This document shows positions 41,819 to 51,567 of a stretch of DNA of 64,000 nt, piece after piece. Both the position numbers and the translations under genes were made by a program. Every line of letters begins with the position of its first letter. Within the stretch, counting starts at the first letter, position 1. This DNA is from Nitrospira sp. SG-bin2 (lineage in GTDB: Bacteria > Nitrospirota > Nitrospiria > Nitrospirales > Nitrospiraceae). The stretch lies in NCBI GenBank assembly GCA_002083405.1, contig LVWT01000017.1, positions 124,001 to 188,000 on the forward strand. Direction: 5' to 3'. The notes under the pieces were generated by a model, which worked only from the letters and a program-made list of their open reading frames with translations, had not been told where the DNA came from and made no database searches.

Positions 41819-42739
41819 ATGAGTCTCAAACGCAAAGATTTGCTGAGTCTGGCGTCTTTGTCCGTGGATGAGATCGGGCTCATTCTTGAGACGGCGGACT
41901 CCTTCAAGGAAGTGACGGGCCGTGAGATCAAGAAGGTGCCGGCGCTGCGAGGCAAGACCGTCGTCAATCTGTTTTTCGAGCCGAGCACAAGAACCCGCAC
42001 GTCGTTTGAGCTGGCGGCGAAACGGCTGAGTGCGGATGTCATCAACTTCTCGCCCTCGTCGAGCAGCGTCGTAAAAGGTGAAACGCTCCTCGATACCGCG
42101 CGCAATATCGAGGCGATGCAGGCGGATATCATTGTCCTGCGCCATTCGTCCGCCGGGGCAGCCGAAACACTGGCGCGCGGGGTCAAGTCTTCGGTTATCA
42201 ACGCAGGTGACGGATGGCATGAGCATCCCACGCAGGCGCTGCTCGATCTGTATACCATCCGGGGGCGTGGAATGGGTTTTGGGGGGTTGCGGGTGGCGAT
42301 TGTCGGCGACGTGTCGCATAGCCGGGTAGCCCGCTCGAATATCTATGCGCTGACCAAGTTGGGCGCCGACGTGCGTTTGGTGGGGCCGCCCACGATGATG
42401 CCGTGGGGTGTCGAAAAACTTGGAGTGAAGGTCTATTCCGATATGGATGAGGGCTTGCGCGGCGTCAACGTCATTATGATGCTCCGTCTCCAGCTGGAAC
42501 GGCAAGGGCGTGCGCTCTTTCCGACCATCCGCGAGTACGCGCGGCTCTATGGATTGACGGCGGAGCGGGTTAAGTTGGCCGATACCGGTGCGATCGTGAT
42601 GCATCCGGGACCGATCAATCGCGGAGTGGAGATTGCACCGGATGTGGCGGACAGCCTCTCGTCCGTGATTCTCGACCAGGTTGCAAACGGCGTAGCGGTG
42701 CGCATGGGTATTTTGTATCTCATGTCGGAAGCCGGATAA
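41819..42739 (+). CDS. pyrB: Aspartate carbamoyltransferase catalytic chain
   Basis: Condenses carbamoyl phosphate with aspartate. Carbamoyl-phosphate loop FFEPSTRTRTSFELA, then GDGWHEHPTQALLDLYTI, the LRVAIVGDVSHSRVARSN second-domain entry, and the aspartate-binding MLRLQLERQG. At 306 residues it is the unregulated short form; no pyrI is present. 13 bases after pyrR. Confidence 0.96.
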   Translation: MSLKRKDLLSLASLSVDEIGLILETADSFKEVTGREIKKVPALRGKTVVNLFFEPSTRTRTSFELAAKRLSADVINFSPSSSSVVKGETLLDTARNIEAMQADIIVLRHSSAGAAETLARGVKSSVINAGDGWHEHPTQALLDLYTIRGRGMGFGGLRVAIVGDVSHSRVARSNIYALTKLGADVRLVGPPTMMPWGVEKLGVKVYSDMDEGLRGVNVIMMLRLQLERQGRALFPTIREYARLYGLTAERVKLADTGAIVMHPGPINRGVEIAPDVADSLSSVILDQVANGVAVRMGILYLMSEAG

Positions 42740-42772
42740 AGGCGTCGCGTATTGTGCGAGGATAAGGAGATT

Positions 42773-44059
42773 ATGCCGATTCTCATCAAGGGCGGGAAGG
42801 TCGTCGATCCGGGCCGCTTCGTCGGTGTGGGCGATGTGCTGATCGATCAAGGGAAAGTTTCAGCGGTGGGTCCCAATTTGCAGGCACCGGCGGGAAGCAC
42901 GATGATCGAGGCGAAGGATCGGCTGGTGTTGCCGGGGTTTGTTGATCTACACGTCCATTTTAGAGAGCCGGGGTTTGAATATAAGGAGACGATTCAGAGC
43001 GGCAGCGCCGCCGCGGTGGCCGGCGGGTTTACGACGGTCTGTTGCATGCCCAACACGAACCCGGTGAACGACAACCAAGCGGTGACGGAATTCATTCTGG
43101 AGCGAGCCCGGTTGGCCGGTTTGGCCAATGTCTGGCCGGTCGGTGCGATCACGAAAGGCTCGGAAGGGAAAGAACTGGCTGAAATCGGTGATCTGCGGCG
43201 ATCGGGCTGCGTTGCGATTTCAGACGACGGCCGCCCGGTCATGAACAGTCTGGTGATGCGCCGGGCGATGGAGTATGCGCTGGCGTTCGACCTGACGGTG
43301 GTCGATCATTGCGAGGATTTGCATTTGGCGGAAGGCGGCTGCATGAACGAAGGCCTGGTCTCCACCGAGCTGGGGCTGCCCGGCATTCCCTCGGCGGCGG
43401 AAGATGTGATGGTTGCACGTAATCTGTCTCTGTCGGAGCTGACGGGCGCGCGGCTCCACCTCGCTCATATCAGCACGGCCGGATCGGTCCGCATGGTCCG
43501 CGAAGCGAAGGCGCGCGGTATCAAGGTCACGGCAGAAGCCTGTCCCCATCACTTCACTCTGACTGAAGAAGTGGTTCGCGGGTACAACACGCATGCGAAG
43601 ATGAATCCTCCGTTGCGCACCTGGGACGACGTCCGTGCGATCAAAGAAGGATTGCGCGACGGCACGATCGATGTGATCGCAACCGATCATGCGCCACATG
43701 CCACGCAGGAGAAGCAGCAGGATTTTACCGAAGCTCCGTTTGGAATCGTTGGACTGGAGACTGCGCTTTCCTTGACGTTGGGATTGGTGGAGGAAGGAGT
43801 CTTGTCGTTGGAGCAGGCGGTTGAGAAGCTGACGTCGGCCCCGGCGGCCGCGTTCGGGCTGAAAAAGGGGACGCTGGCAGTCGGCGCGGATGCCGATGTG
43901 ACGATTGTCGATCAACAGGCTGAGTGGGTGGTCGATCCCGGTAAGTTCCGGTCAAAAAGCCGCAATACGCCGTTTGTCGGATGGAAGGTCAAGGGGCGAG
44001 TCCTGACGACGATCGTAGGGGGCCGGGTGGTGTTCGAGGCTGGACCATTGGAATCATAG
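42773..44059 (+). CDS. pyrC: Dihydroorotase
   Basis: Cyclises carbamoyl-aspartate to dihydroorotate. Type I amidohydrolase: metal ligands in DLHVHFREPGFEYKE, MPNTNPVND, the HLAHIST and EACPHHFTLTEE histidines, and ATDHAPHA with the catalytic Asp. 428 residues, the usual class I length. AAGGAG just before ATG 42773 decides against the upstream in-frame start at 42752. Confidence 0.96.
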   Translation: MPILIKGGKVVDPGRFVGVGDVLIDQGKVSAVGPNLQAPAGSTMIEAKDRLVLPGFVDLHVHFREPGFEYKETIQSGSAAAVAGGFTTVCCMPNTNPVNDNQAVTEFILERARLAGLANVWPVGAITKGSEGKELAEIGDLRRSGCVAISDDGRPVMNSLVMRRAMEYALAFDLTVVDHCEDLHLAEGGCMNEGLVSTELGLPGIPSAAEDVMVARNLSLSELTGARLHLAHISTAGSVRMVREAKARGIKVTAEACPHHFTLTEEVVRGYNTHAKMNPPLRTWDDVRAIKEGLRDGTIDVIATDHAPHATQEKQQDFTEAPFGIVGLETALSLTLGLVEEGVLSLEQAVEKLTSAPAAAFGLKKGTLAVGADADVTIVDQQAEWVVDPGKFRSKSRNTPFVGWKVKGRVLTTIVGGRVVFEAGPLES

Positions 44060-44063
44060 AATA

Positions 44064-44585
44064 GTGCGGCGCGTCACCTATTGGGGATTGCTCTGCTGTT
44101 TCACGCTTGAATGGCTCGCGCTGGGTGTCTGGATCGGCGGGATGGTGGTATTGGTTGGAGCGGTGATCCCGGCGGTATTCAATACATTCGGCGGACAGGA
44201 TTCAGGCGGATTGTTTCTGACGAAGGCGTTCGAAGGGTACCATCGATTCGTGATCGGGGCCATGGCGGTGTTGTGTGCTGCGTCCCTCTACCGTTGGTGG
44301 AGCGGAGAGCCGGCTGCGGCGGTTGACCGAGAAGAGATGATCGTGTTGGCGTTGATGGTGGCGATCGCCGGAGTCGTGATTCTGGCGCTGCATCCTCAGG
44401 CTGCGATACTCCAAGCGCAGGCCTTTGCGGCACAAGAGGAGACGGCCAAGAAGGCGGCCTTCGAGTCGTTATTTCGTGTCTTGATGCCAATTCGTGTTCT
44501 CGATATCGTCAATTTAGTATTGGGGGTTGTGTTGATTGGAATAAAGTCAAAACGGACACTCTGTCCGGGCGGGCAGGCCTTATGA
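44064..44585 (+). CDS. DUF4149 (TMEM205-like) membrane protein
   Basis: 173 residues with four hydrophobic segments: LEWLALGVWIGGMVVLVGAV, FVIGAMAVLCAASLY, IVLALMVAIAGVVILALH and VLDIVNLVLGVVLIGI. The GGMVV and FxxxH patterns fit DUF4149/TMEM205. GTG start 4 bases after pyrC; its stop overlaps carA by four bases (ATGA). No role in pyrimidine synthesis is known, so its place inside the operon is noteworthy. Confidence 0.82.
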   Translation: MRRVTYWGLLCCFTLEWLALGVWIGGMVVLVGAVIPAVFNTFGGQDSGGLFLTKAFEGYHRFVIGAMAVLCAASLYRWWSGEPAAAVDREEMIVLALMVAIAGVVILALHPQAAILQAQAFAAQEETAKKAAFESLFRVLMPIRVLDIVNLVLGVVLIGIKSKRTLCPGGQAL

Positions 44586-45760
44586 AAAAAGCTCTCTTGG
44601 CATTGGCGGACGGCGTATGTTTCGAGGGCCGCGCGCTCGGGTATGAAGGCGAGACAGTCGGAGAAGTTGTATTCAACACGGCGATGACCGGCTATCAGGA
44701 GGTGCTGACCGATCCATCCTACAAGGGACAAATCATTACGATGACCTGTCCCCATATCGGGAATTATGGGACGACGCCGGAGGATAGTGAGTCCCGCCGC
44801 CTGTGGGCAGAAGGGTTTGTCGTGATGGAGGCCAGCCGGCTAGCCAGCAATTGGCGGGGCACCCACACGATTCACGAGTATTTGACGAAAGCGAAAGTTG
44901 TAGCGATCGAAGGGCTTGATACCAGAGCGTTGACGAGACATTTGCGCGAGTATGGATCGCAGCAAGGGGTCATTACGCAGGGAGGACTTGATGCGGCACA
45001 GGCTGTGGCCAAAGCGCGGAATGCGCCTGGAATCGTTGGGCGGGACTTAGCGGCTGAAGTCACGTGTGAGCGGTCGTATGAATGGAAGGCCGGATCCGGA
45101 GCGTGGGCACCGGAGGGAGGCAGGAGCAGATCGGAGAGACAGCACCGCCGACCGTGGCAGGTCGTCGCCTATGATTTTGGGGTCAAACAGAATATTCTGA
45201 ATCGGCTGGTCGATGTCGGTTGCCATGTCACCGTCGTGCCGGCGTCAACGACAGCTGCCGAGATTGACGCACGCAAACCGGACGGCATTTTCCTCTCCAA
45301 TGGCCCCGGCGATCCGGAAGGTGTTCCGTATGCGGTGGAAGCCGTGCGGACGTTGATCGGCCGTTATCCGATCTTCGGCATTTGCTTGGGGCATCAGATT
45401 TTGGGGCTTGCGCTCGGACTTGAAACCTACAAGCTCAAGTTCGGACATCATGGCGCAAATCATCCGGTGCTCGATCTGCGGAGCCGGAAGGTCGAGATCA
45501 CGTCGCAGAACCATAACTTTGCCGTCAAGGTCCCTGTGTCGTTCAGCGAGGCGCCGAATAGTCCGCCGACGATTGATACCAAGTATGGAAGACTTTCGAT
45601 CACGCATCTCAGCTTGAATGATCATTCGATCGAGGGCATGGTCTGTATGGATCGGCCTGTATTTTCGGTGCAGTATCATCCGGAAGCCTCTCCGGGACCT
45701 CATGATTCGGCCTATTTGTTCGAGGAATTCGTCCGTCTTATGGAGACCCACCATGCGTAA
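44582..45760 (+). CDS. carA: Carbamoyl-phosphate synthase small (glutaminase) subunit
   Basis: Hydrolyses glutamine and feeds ammonia to CarB. The N-terminal domain has FNTAMTGYQEVLTDPSYKGQ and EGLDTRALTRHLRE. The class I glutaminase domain has the nucleophile in FGICLGHQILGLALG and the His-Glu pair in VQYHPEASPGPHD. 392 residues. A basic, Gly/Ser-rich stretch of about 25 residues (WAPEGGRSRSERQHRR) sits at the domain junction, in frame and not seen in short relatives. Its end overlaps sppA by 8 bases. Confidence 0.96.
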   Translation: MKKALLALADGVCFEGRALGYEGETVGEVVFNTAMTGYQEVLTDPSYKGQIITMTCPHIGNYGTTPEDSESRRLWAEGFVVMEASRLASNWRGTHTIHEYLTKAKVVAIEGLDTRALTRHLREYGSQQGVITQGGLDAAQAVAKARNAPGIVGRDLAAEVTCERSYEWKAGSGAWAPEGGRSRSERQHRRPWQVVAYDFGVKQNILNRLVDVGCHVTVVPASTTAAEIDARKPDGIFLSNGPGDPEGVPYAVEAVRTLIGRYPIFGICLGHQILGLALGLETYKLKFGHHGANHPVLDLRSRKVEITSQNHNFAVKVPVSFSEAPNSPPTIDTKYGRLSITHLSLNDHSIEGMVCMDRPVFSVQYHPEASPGPHDSAYLFEEFVRLMETHHA

Positions 45761-46706
45761 CCGGTTTCTTGCATTGTTGTTCGTCGGATTGTCGGTGTCG
45801 GGTTGCACATTCAATTTTACGCTGCTTCCAGGCCAAGGACCCCTCCAAGAGATGCAGGTCGGCGGCACGGGAGCGGCCAAGGTTTTGCTGATCGAGGTCT
45901 CCGGCATGATCAGTTCACAGGAGAAGGACGGCTTGATTCCTGCGCCAAGTCTTCTTGCCAGAATCAAGGAACAGTTGGCGAGAGCCACGCAGGATGACCA
46001 GGTCAAAGCCGTCGTCCTCCGGATCAATTCACCCGGGGGCACAGTGACGGCGTCGGACATTATTCATCACGAACTCAAAGCGTTCAAGGCGTCCAAGAAA
46101 ATTCCGATTATCGCCTCGATTATGGATCTGGGTACATCCGGCGGATACTATATCGCTGCAGCTGCCGATACGGTGTTGGCGCATCCCTCTTCGGTTACAG
46201 GGAGCATCGGCGTCATCATGCTGACGATCAATGCCAGAGGATTGCTGGAAAAGGTGGGCGTTGAAGCGACCGCGGTCACGTCTGGTCCCCGCAAGGACAT
46301 GGGGTCGCCGTTTCGCGTGATGACGCCGGAGGAGCGGGCAATCTTTCAAGGCCTGATCGATTCATTCTATCAGCGGTTTTTGACCATTGTGCAGGAGGGT
46401 CGTCCGCAGCTGCAGATGGAGCAGATCAAAAAGCTGGCCGATGGACGAATCTATACGGGCGATCAAGCGAAGGCGGTAGGCCTTGTAGACGATCTCGGGT
46501 ATCTGGAAGATGCTATTGAACTGGCGAAGAAGAAAGCAAAGCTTCCAGAAGCGCGTGTGGTCACCTATCAGCGTCCCGGCGAGTACTCAAACAATATCTA
46601 TTCCAAGCTCCTCGTACCCGGTCCGCTGGCGGGATTTGCCGATCTCGATATCATGGCGCTCGCGCGGGGAGGTACGCCGCAATTCATGTATCTCTGGATG
46701 CCCTAA
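45753..46706 (+). CDS. sppA: Signal peptide peptidase SppA, lipoprotein form
   Basis: 317 residues. A signal with lipobox VSGC (lipid Cys at 18) indicates membrane attachment by lipid. The S49 protease core shows AVVLRINSPGGTVTASDIIH, the nucleophile in DLGTSGGYYIAAAAD, GSIGVIMLTINARGLLEKVG, the likely general-base Lys in GPRKDMGSPF, and DGRIYTGDQAKAVGLVDDLG. It cleaves leftover signal peptides and membrane fragments. ATG 45753 overlaps carA, so it is translated within the pyr operon. Confidence 0.9.
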   Translation: MRNRFLALLFVGLSVSGCTFNFTLLPGQGPLQEMQVGGTGAAKVLLIEVSGMISSQEKDGLIPAPSLLARIKEQLARATQDDQVKAVVLRINSPGGTVTASDIIHHELKAFKASKKIPIIASIMDLGTSGGYYIAAAADTVLAHPSSVTGSIGVIMLTINARGLLEKVGVEATAVTSGPRKDMGSPFRVMTPEERAIFQGLIDSFYQRFLTIVQEGRPQLQMEQIKKLADGRIYTGDQAKAVGLVDDLGYLEDAIELAKKKAKLPEARVVTYQRPGEYSNNIYSKLLVPGPLAGFADLDIMALARGGTPQFMYLWMP

Positions 46707-46755
46707 CCAACGTATGAGCCGATCGGACGTATCCGGGCAATGTCAGGAATTCCGC

Positions 46756-47742
46756 ATGACTGGGGCATACGACTGTTCTGTCAACCATGCGCTCACCCTG
46801 CCGGTTGGGCGCCGTGCGCTGCTTGGGTATGGCATTCGAGGTGCGATGGGGCTGTATGGACTCTTCAATATGGGCGCCGCTGTCGGGTTTGCGTCCATGC
46901 TGGCCGGCTGTCTTCGCGCGCCGGGCACCTCCCGCGATCAATTCATCTACATCTCTGAAGAAAAAGAAATTGCCATGGGGGTCAGCGCATTCCATGAAGT
47001 CTTGCGCAATGCCCGGCTGAGCCAGAATTTGGAAATCAATGAAATGGTCCATCGGGTCGGCAATCGAATTGCCGCCGCGGCCGCAAAACCAGAGTATCAA
47101 TGGGAATTTGCCGTCATCGATGATGAGAAGATGGTCAACGCGTTCGCCCTGCCGGGCGGCAAGGTCGCGATATTCACCGGCATTCTCAAATTCACGAAGA
47201 ATGAAGATGGGCTGGCAACCGTGATGGGGCATGAAGTTGCGCATGCGTTGCAACGCCATGGAGCGGAACGGTATAGCCGGGGGATACTGGAGACCATCGC
47301 ACAGGTCGGCGCCCTGGCCGCCGGAGCCGCTGCGGGACGTCCGGATGCGGCCATGGCTGCGATGAGCGCCTATGGAGTCGGAGTGTCGCTGCCGTTCGGG
47401 CGAAGCCAGGAATCAGAAGCGGATTTGATCGGACTTCGGCTGATGGCCCAGGCCGGTTATGATCCCCGCGAAGCCGTGCCGTTTTGGGAGCGCATGAGCG
47501 GCTGTCCCAGACAGCTGATCGACAAGGCCTGTTTCCGATCGAAACAAACGATCCCGGAGTTCCTGTCGACTCACCCGTCCGATGTGTCCCGTATCAATCA
47601 GATCGAAGCCTGGTTGCCGGGCGCCATGAAATACTATCGAGGATCAGGAGGGCAAGTTGCACCGCCGGTGACGATACCGGACCCATACCGTCCTCCAGTC
47701 GGGCCCATGCCCCAGTCAAGCCTGCCGGCTTTTTTCTCATAG
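46756..47742 (+). CDS. M48-family metalloprotease, exported lipoprotein
   Basis: 328 residues. The N-terminus has GRRALLGYG followed by a hydrophobic run ending in the lipobox LAGC (Cys52); the twin Arg could mark a Tat signal. The protease motif is MGHEVAHALQRHGAERYS, with the third ligand in SQESEADLIGLRLMAQAGYD. Relatives (LoiP/BepA-like) act in outer-membrane quality control. ATG 46756 has AGGAATT upstream; ATG 46714 is an alternative. It lies between sppA and carB. Confidence 0.85.
   Translation: MTGAYDCSVNHALTLPVGRRALLGYGIRGAMGLYGLFNMGAAVGFASMLAGCLRAPGTSRDQFIYISEEKEIAMGVSAFHEVLRNARLSQNLEINEMVHRVGNRIAAAAAKPEYQWEFAVIDDEKMVNAFALPGGKVAIFTGILKFTKNEDGLATVMGHEVAHALQRHGAERYSRGILETIAQVGALAAGAAAGRPDAAMAAMSAYGVGVSLPFGRSQESEADLIGLRLMAQAGYDPREAVPFWERMSGCPRQLIDKACFRSKQTIPEFLSTHPSDVSRINQIEAWLPGAMKYYRGSGGQVAPPVTIPDPYRPPVGPMPQSSLPAFFS
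47718..47735 (+). terminator. Short hairpin with T-run just before carB
   Basis: AAGCC-TGCC-GGCTT followed by T residues, inside the last codons of the M48 gene and about 14 bases before carB. The 5-bp stem is short, so it may attenuate rather than stop transcription. Confidence 0.3.
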
Positions 47743-47748
47743 GAACAC

Positions 47749-50700
47749 ATGCCAAAACGTACAGACATACGCTCCATTCTTATGATCGGCTCCGGTCCGA
47801 TCGTCATCGGCCAGGCCTGTGAATTCGACTATTCGGGCACACAGGCATGTAAAGCCCTCAAAGAGGAAGGCTATAGGGTCATCCTCATCAATAGCAATCC
47901 TGCCACGATCATGACCGATCCGGAGATGGCGGACCGCACCTATGTGGAGCCGATTACGCTGGATGTCGTCGAGAAAGTGATCGAGCGTGAGAGGCCCGAT
48001 GCGTTGCTGCCGACGATGGGGGGGCAAACGGCGCTCAACGCGACCATGGGATTGGTCAAACGCGGCGTGCTCGAGAAATACGGTGTCCGGCTCATCGGTG
48101 CCTCGGCCGAAGCCATCCATAAGGCGGAGGACCGGGAAGCCTTCAAACTGGCGATGCAGCGGATCGGTTTGCGCGTTCCCAAAAGCGGCACCGCGCATAC
48201 GCGTCAGGAGGCAGTCGGAATTCTGGACATGGTCGGATTTCCAGCCATCATTCGCCCGTCCTTTACGATGGGGGGAACCGGGGGAAACATTGCCTACAAT
48301 CGGGAAGAGTTTGAAAAACTGATCGATTGGGCGCTGGCGATGAGTCCGGTCAGCCAGGTGCTGATCGAGGAGTCGGTCATCGGGTGGAAAGAGTATGAAT
48401 TGGAAGTCATGCGGGACATCAAAGACAACGTCGTCATCGTCTGTCCGATCGAGAATCTCGATCCGATGGGCGTCCATACCGGCGACAGCATCACCGTCGC
48501 ACCGGCTATGACATTGACCGACAAAGAGTATCAGCGGATGCGGGACGCGGCGCTCCGGATCATCAGAGAGATCGGAGTCGATACCGGCGGTTCAAATATT
48601 CAGTTCGGTATCGATCCGAAGAACGGAGACATGGTCGTCATCGAAATGAATCCACGGGTCTCCAGGAGTTCAGCGTTGGCGTCGAAAGCCACGGGGTTCC
48701 CGATCGCAAAAATCGCAGCCAAGCTGGCGGTCGGCTATACGTTGGACGAAATCACGAACGACATTACCGGCGTGACCAAGGCCTCGTTTGAACCGACCAT
48801 CGACTATGTGGTGGTGAAAATTCCCCGGTTCGCATTTCAGAAATTCAAAGGCGCAGATCCCACGTTGACGACGCAAATGAAATCGGTGGGTGAAGCAATG
48901 GCGATCGGACGGACGTTCAAGGAAGCGCTGCAGAAGGCCATCCGTTCTCTGGAGTTGGATCTCAATGGGTTGGGCTCGCGGGTGGGGATCGATCGGGGTA
49001 TTCCTCCGGAGTTCAATCGGGACGAGGTGCTCGAGAAGGTGCATCGAATATTGCGTACGCCGTTGCCCGAGCGGCTCTGGTATCTTGCCGACGGAATCCG
49101 CTTGGGCCTTGCGAATGACGAGCTTTTCGCGATGACGAAGATTGATCCATGGTTCATCGAACAGATTCGGGAACTGGTCGGTTTTGAACAGGGTCTTGTG
49201 AGTAAAGCGGGGACAACCGCGTTGGCGACGGCGGGTGAGTGGCTGTGGGAAGCCAAACAACAGGGGTTTTCGGATGATCGGATCGGCCAATTGCTGGGTG
49301 TTGATCCGGCAAAGGTCCGCAAGGCTCGTCTGGGGCTTGGAAAAACCGGAACAAGCCTCGTTCCAGGCCGATCCGTCACGTATAAGCGGGTTGATACCTG
49401 CGCGGCCGAGTTTGAGGCTCATACTCCCTATCTCTATTCCACGTATGGAAGTGAATGCGAGGCCAGGCCGTCGGATCGGAAAAAGGTCGTCATACTTGGC
49501 GGAGGCCCTAACCGCATCGGACAGGGGATCGAGTTCGACTACTGTTGTGTGCATGCTGCCATGGCGCTTCGGGAAGAATCGATTGAAACGATTATGGTGA
49601 ACTGCAATCCGGAAACAGTGAGCACGGATTATGACACCTCGGATCGGCTGTATTTCGAGCCGCTCACGGAGGAGGATGTGCTCAATATCATCAAGACGGA
49701 ACAGCCGATCGGGGTTGTGCTGCAGTTCGGCGGGCAGACTCCATTGAAGCTGGCGCTTCCGTTGTCCAAGGCTGGCGTGAAGATTCTCGGCACCAGTCCC
49801 GATGCGATCGATTTGGCGGAAGATCGTGAGCGGTTCCGGGATTTCCTGAATACGCTCGGCCTCCGGCAGGCGGAAAGCGGAATGGCGCGTTCTGTGGATG
49901 AAGCGGTCCGCATCGCAGGCACGATCGGGTATCCGGTTATGGTCCGACCCTCCTATGTGTTGGGCGGCCGCTCGATGCAAATTGTCTATGCCGAGGCTGA
50001 ATTGTTGGAGTACGTCCGTACCGCCGTTAAGGCATCGCCGAAACACCCTGTGCTGATCGACAAATACCTCGCCGATGCCATTGAAGTCGATGCCGACGCG
50101 ATCTCGGATGGACAGACGGTCGTCGTGGCGGGGATTATGGAGCACATCGAAGAGGCCGGGGTCCATTCGGGCGATTCCGCCTGTTCGCTGCCCCCCTACA
50201 CGCTGGAGAAAACCATCGTGCAAGAGATTGAGCGCCAAATGAAGCTGTTGGCGCTGAAGCTCGGTGTTGTGGGATTGATGAATGCGCAATTTGCCGTGAA
50301 AGACAAGACCGTCTACGTGCTCGAAGTGAATCCACGGGGATCGCGAACCGTCCCCTTCGTCAGTAAAGCGATTGGTGTGCCGTTAGCGAAGCTGGCGATG
50401 AAGGTAATGATCGGGCGGACTCTCGAGGATCTTGGATTCACGAACGCGCCGCAGCCGACGCATCTGTCGGTCAAGGAAGCGGTGTTCCCATTCAATAAGT
50501 TTCCCGGAGTGGATGTGTTGTTGGGGCCGGAGATGAAATCGACGGGAGAGGTGATGGGCATCGACGGCGATTTCGGCTGGGCATTTGCCAAATCACAGGC
50601 CGGCGCCGGTGCCGTGCTACCGAGGTCAGGGACCGTGTTTCTCAGTGTGAAGGAGGACGATCGGCCCGCTGTCTTGGATGTGGCGAGGCGGCTGCGGACT

Positions 50701-51042
50701 CTCGGATTTCGCATCCAGGCGACCACCGGAACAGCCGGCTATCTGCGGGAACATGGTGTCGAGGTGGCCATGGTCAATAAGGTGCGGGAAGGGCGACCAC
50801 ACATCGTCGACCATATTAAGAATGGAGAGGTGGCGCTCGTGGTCAATACAGTGAGCACGGCCTCCGCCCATTCCGACTCCATCTCGATCCGACGGGAAGC
50901 GTTGCACAAGGGGTTGTCCTATTACACCACGATGCGAGGAGCGATGGCTGCTGTGCTGGGTATTGACGCGATGGCGAAAAAGGAACTATCCATCCGCTCT
51001 TTGCAGGAGTATCATCGGCCCCCTGGTCTGCCGGAGTCATAA
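47749..51042 (+). CDS. carB: Carbamoyl-phosphate synthase large subunit
   Basis: 1097 residues, slightly longer than E. coli CarB (1073). Two ATP-grasp halves are clear: SGPIVIGQACEFDYSGTQAC with RPSFTMGGTGGNIAYN in the first, and GGGPNRIGQGIEFDYCCVHA with RPSYVLGGRSMQIVYAEAEL in the second. MNPRVSRSSALASKATGFPI and VNPRGSRTVPFVSKAIGVPL are the metal-binding repeats. The C-terminal allosteric domain runs from about 950. AGGAACAC precedes ATG 47749. Separated from carA by two protease genes. Confidence 0.97.
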   Translation: MPKRTDIRSILMIGSGPIVIGQACEFDYSGTQACKALKEEGYRVILINSNPATIMTDPEMADRTYVEPITLDVVEKVIERERPDALLPTMGGQTALNATMGLVKRGVLEKYGVRLIGASAEAIHKAEDREAFKLAMQRIGLRVPKSGTAHTRQEAVGILDMVGFPAIIRPSFTMGGTGGNIAYNREEFEKLIDWALAMSPVSQVLIEESVIGWKEYELEVMRDIKDNVVIVCPIENLDPMGVHTGDSITVAPAMTLTDKEYQRMRDAALRIIREIGVDTGGSNIQFGIDPKNGDMVVIEMNPRVSRSSALASKATGFPIAKIAAKLAVGYTLDEITNDITGVTKASFEPTIDYVVVKIPRFAFQKFKGADPTLTTQMKSVGEAMAIGRTFKEALQKAIRSLELDLNGLGSRVGIDRGIPPEFNRDEVLEKVHRILRTPLPERLWYLADGIRLGLANDELFAMTKIDPWFIEQIRELVGFEQGLVSKAGTTALATAGEWLWEAKQQGFSDDRIGQLLGVDPAKVRKARLGLGKTGTSLVPGRSVTYKRVDTCAAEFEAHTPYLYSTYGSECEARPSDRKKVVILGGGPNRIGQGIEFDYCCVHAAMALREESIETIMVNCNPETVSTDYDTSDRLYFEPLTEEDVLNIIKTEQPIGVVLQFGGQTPLKLALPLSKAGVKILGTSPDAIDLAEDRERFRDFLNTLGLRQAESGMARSVDEAVRIAGTIGYPVMVRPSYVLGGRSMQIVYAEAELLEYVRTAVKASPKHPVLIDKYLADAIEVDADAISDGQTVVVAGIMEHIEEAGVHSGDSACSLPPYTLEKTIVQEIERQMKLLALKLGVVGLMNAQFAVKDKTVYVLEVNPRGSRTVPFVSKAIGVPLAKLAMKVMIGRTLEDLGFTNAPQPTHLSVKEAVFPFNKFPGVDVLLGPEMKSTGEVMGIDGDFGWAFAKSQAGAGAVLPRSGTVFLSVKEDDRPAVLDVARRLRTLGFRIQATTGTAGYLREHGVEVAMVNKVREGRPHIVDHIKNGEVALVVNTVSTASAHSDSISIRREALHKGLSYYTTMRGAMAAVLGIDAMAKKELSIRSLQEYHRPPGLPES

Positions 51043-51046
51043 TCCT

Positions 51047-51523
51047 ATGCCGACACCGATTACGAAAAAAGGGTACGAGGCGCTTCAGGCTGAGCTTGAT
51101 CGCTTGCGCAAAGTTGAGCGGGCGAAGAATATCGAAGCCATTGCCGAAGCGCGCGCCCATGGCGATCTGAGCGAAAACGCCGAGTACGATGCAGCCAAGG
51201 AACGTCAGGGTTTCATCGAGTCGCGCATTGTCGAATTGCAAGCCAAGTTGGCTGATGCCCGTATCATCGAAATCACGGGCCGAACCACGGAGACGGTTGT
51301 CTTCGGCGCGACGGTTTCGGTGATCGAACAAGAGTCGCAGGCGAAGAAGCACTATACACTGGTCGGCCAGGACGAAGCCGATATGAAATTCAACAAGATT
51401 TCGGTCCAGTCACCGGTCGGGCGCGCATTAATCGGAAAACGGGTGGGCGACTTCGTCGAAGTCAAAACCCCGGCCAAGGTCGTCGAATATGAGGTCGTCG
51501 AGATCAAATTTGAGGAGCTCTAG
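51047..51523 (+). CDS. greA: Transcription elongation factor GreA
   Basis: 158 residues. The coiled-coil N-terminus (ALQAELDRLRKVERAKNIEA) carries the hairpin tip ARAHGDLSENAEYDAAKERQ with the acidic residues that stimulate RNA cleavage in stalled polymerase. The C-terminal FKBP-like domain ends in the typical YEVVEIKF. Follows carB after 4 bases; carB-greA adjacency is common. Confidence 0.96.
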   Translation: MPTPITKKGYEALQAELDRLRKVERAKNIEAIAEARAHGDLSENAEYDAAKERQGFIESRIVELQAKLADARIIEITGRTTETVVFGATVSVIEQESQAKKHYTLVGQDEADMKFNKISVQSPVGRALIGKRVGDFVEVKTPAKVVEYEVVEIKFEEL

Positions 51524-51567
51524 TTTCAGACACACTTCACGAACGACGAGCGACGAAGTGACCGCTC

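Noticed and set aside
45085..45160. Frameshift or insertion damage in carA
   Set aside because: The unusual basic stretch is in frame and both flanking domains are intact, so it is a linker insertion.
48670..50289. 539-codon minus-strand frame opposite carB
   Set aside because: Lies fully inside carB, with no family resemblance and no ribosome site.
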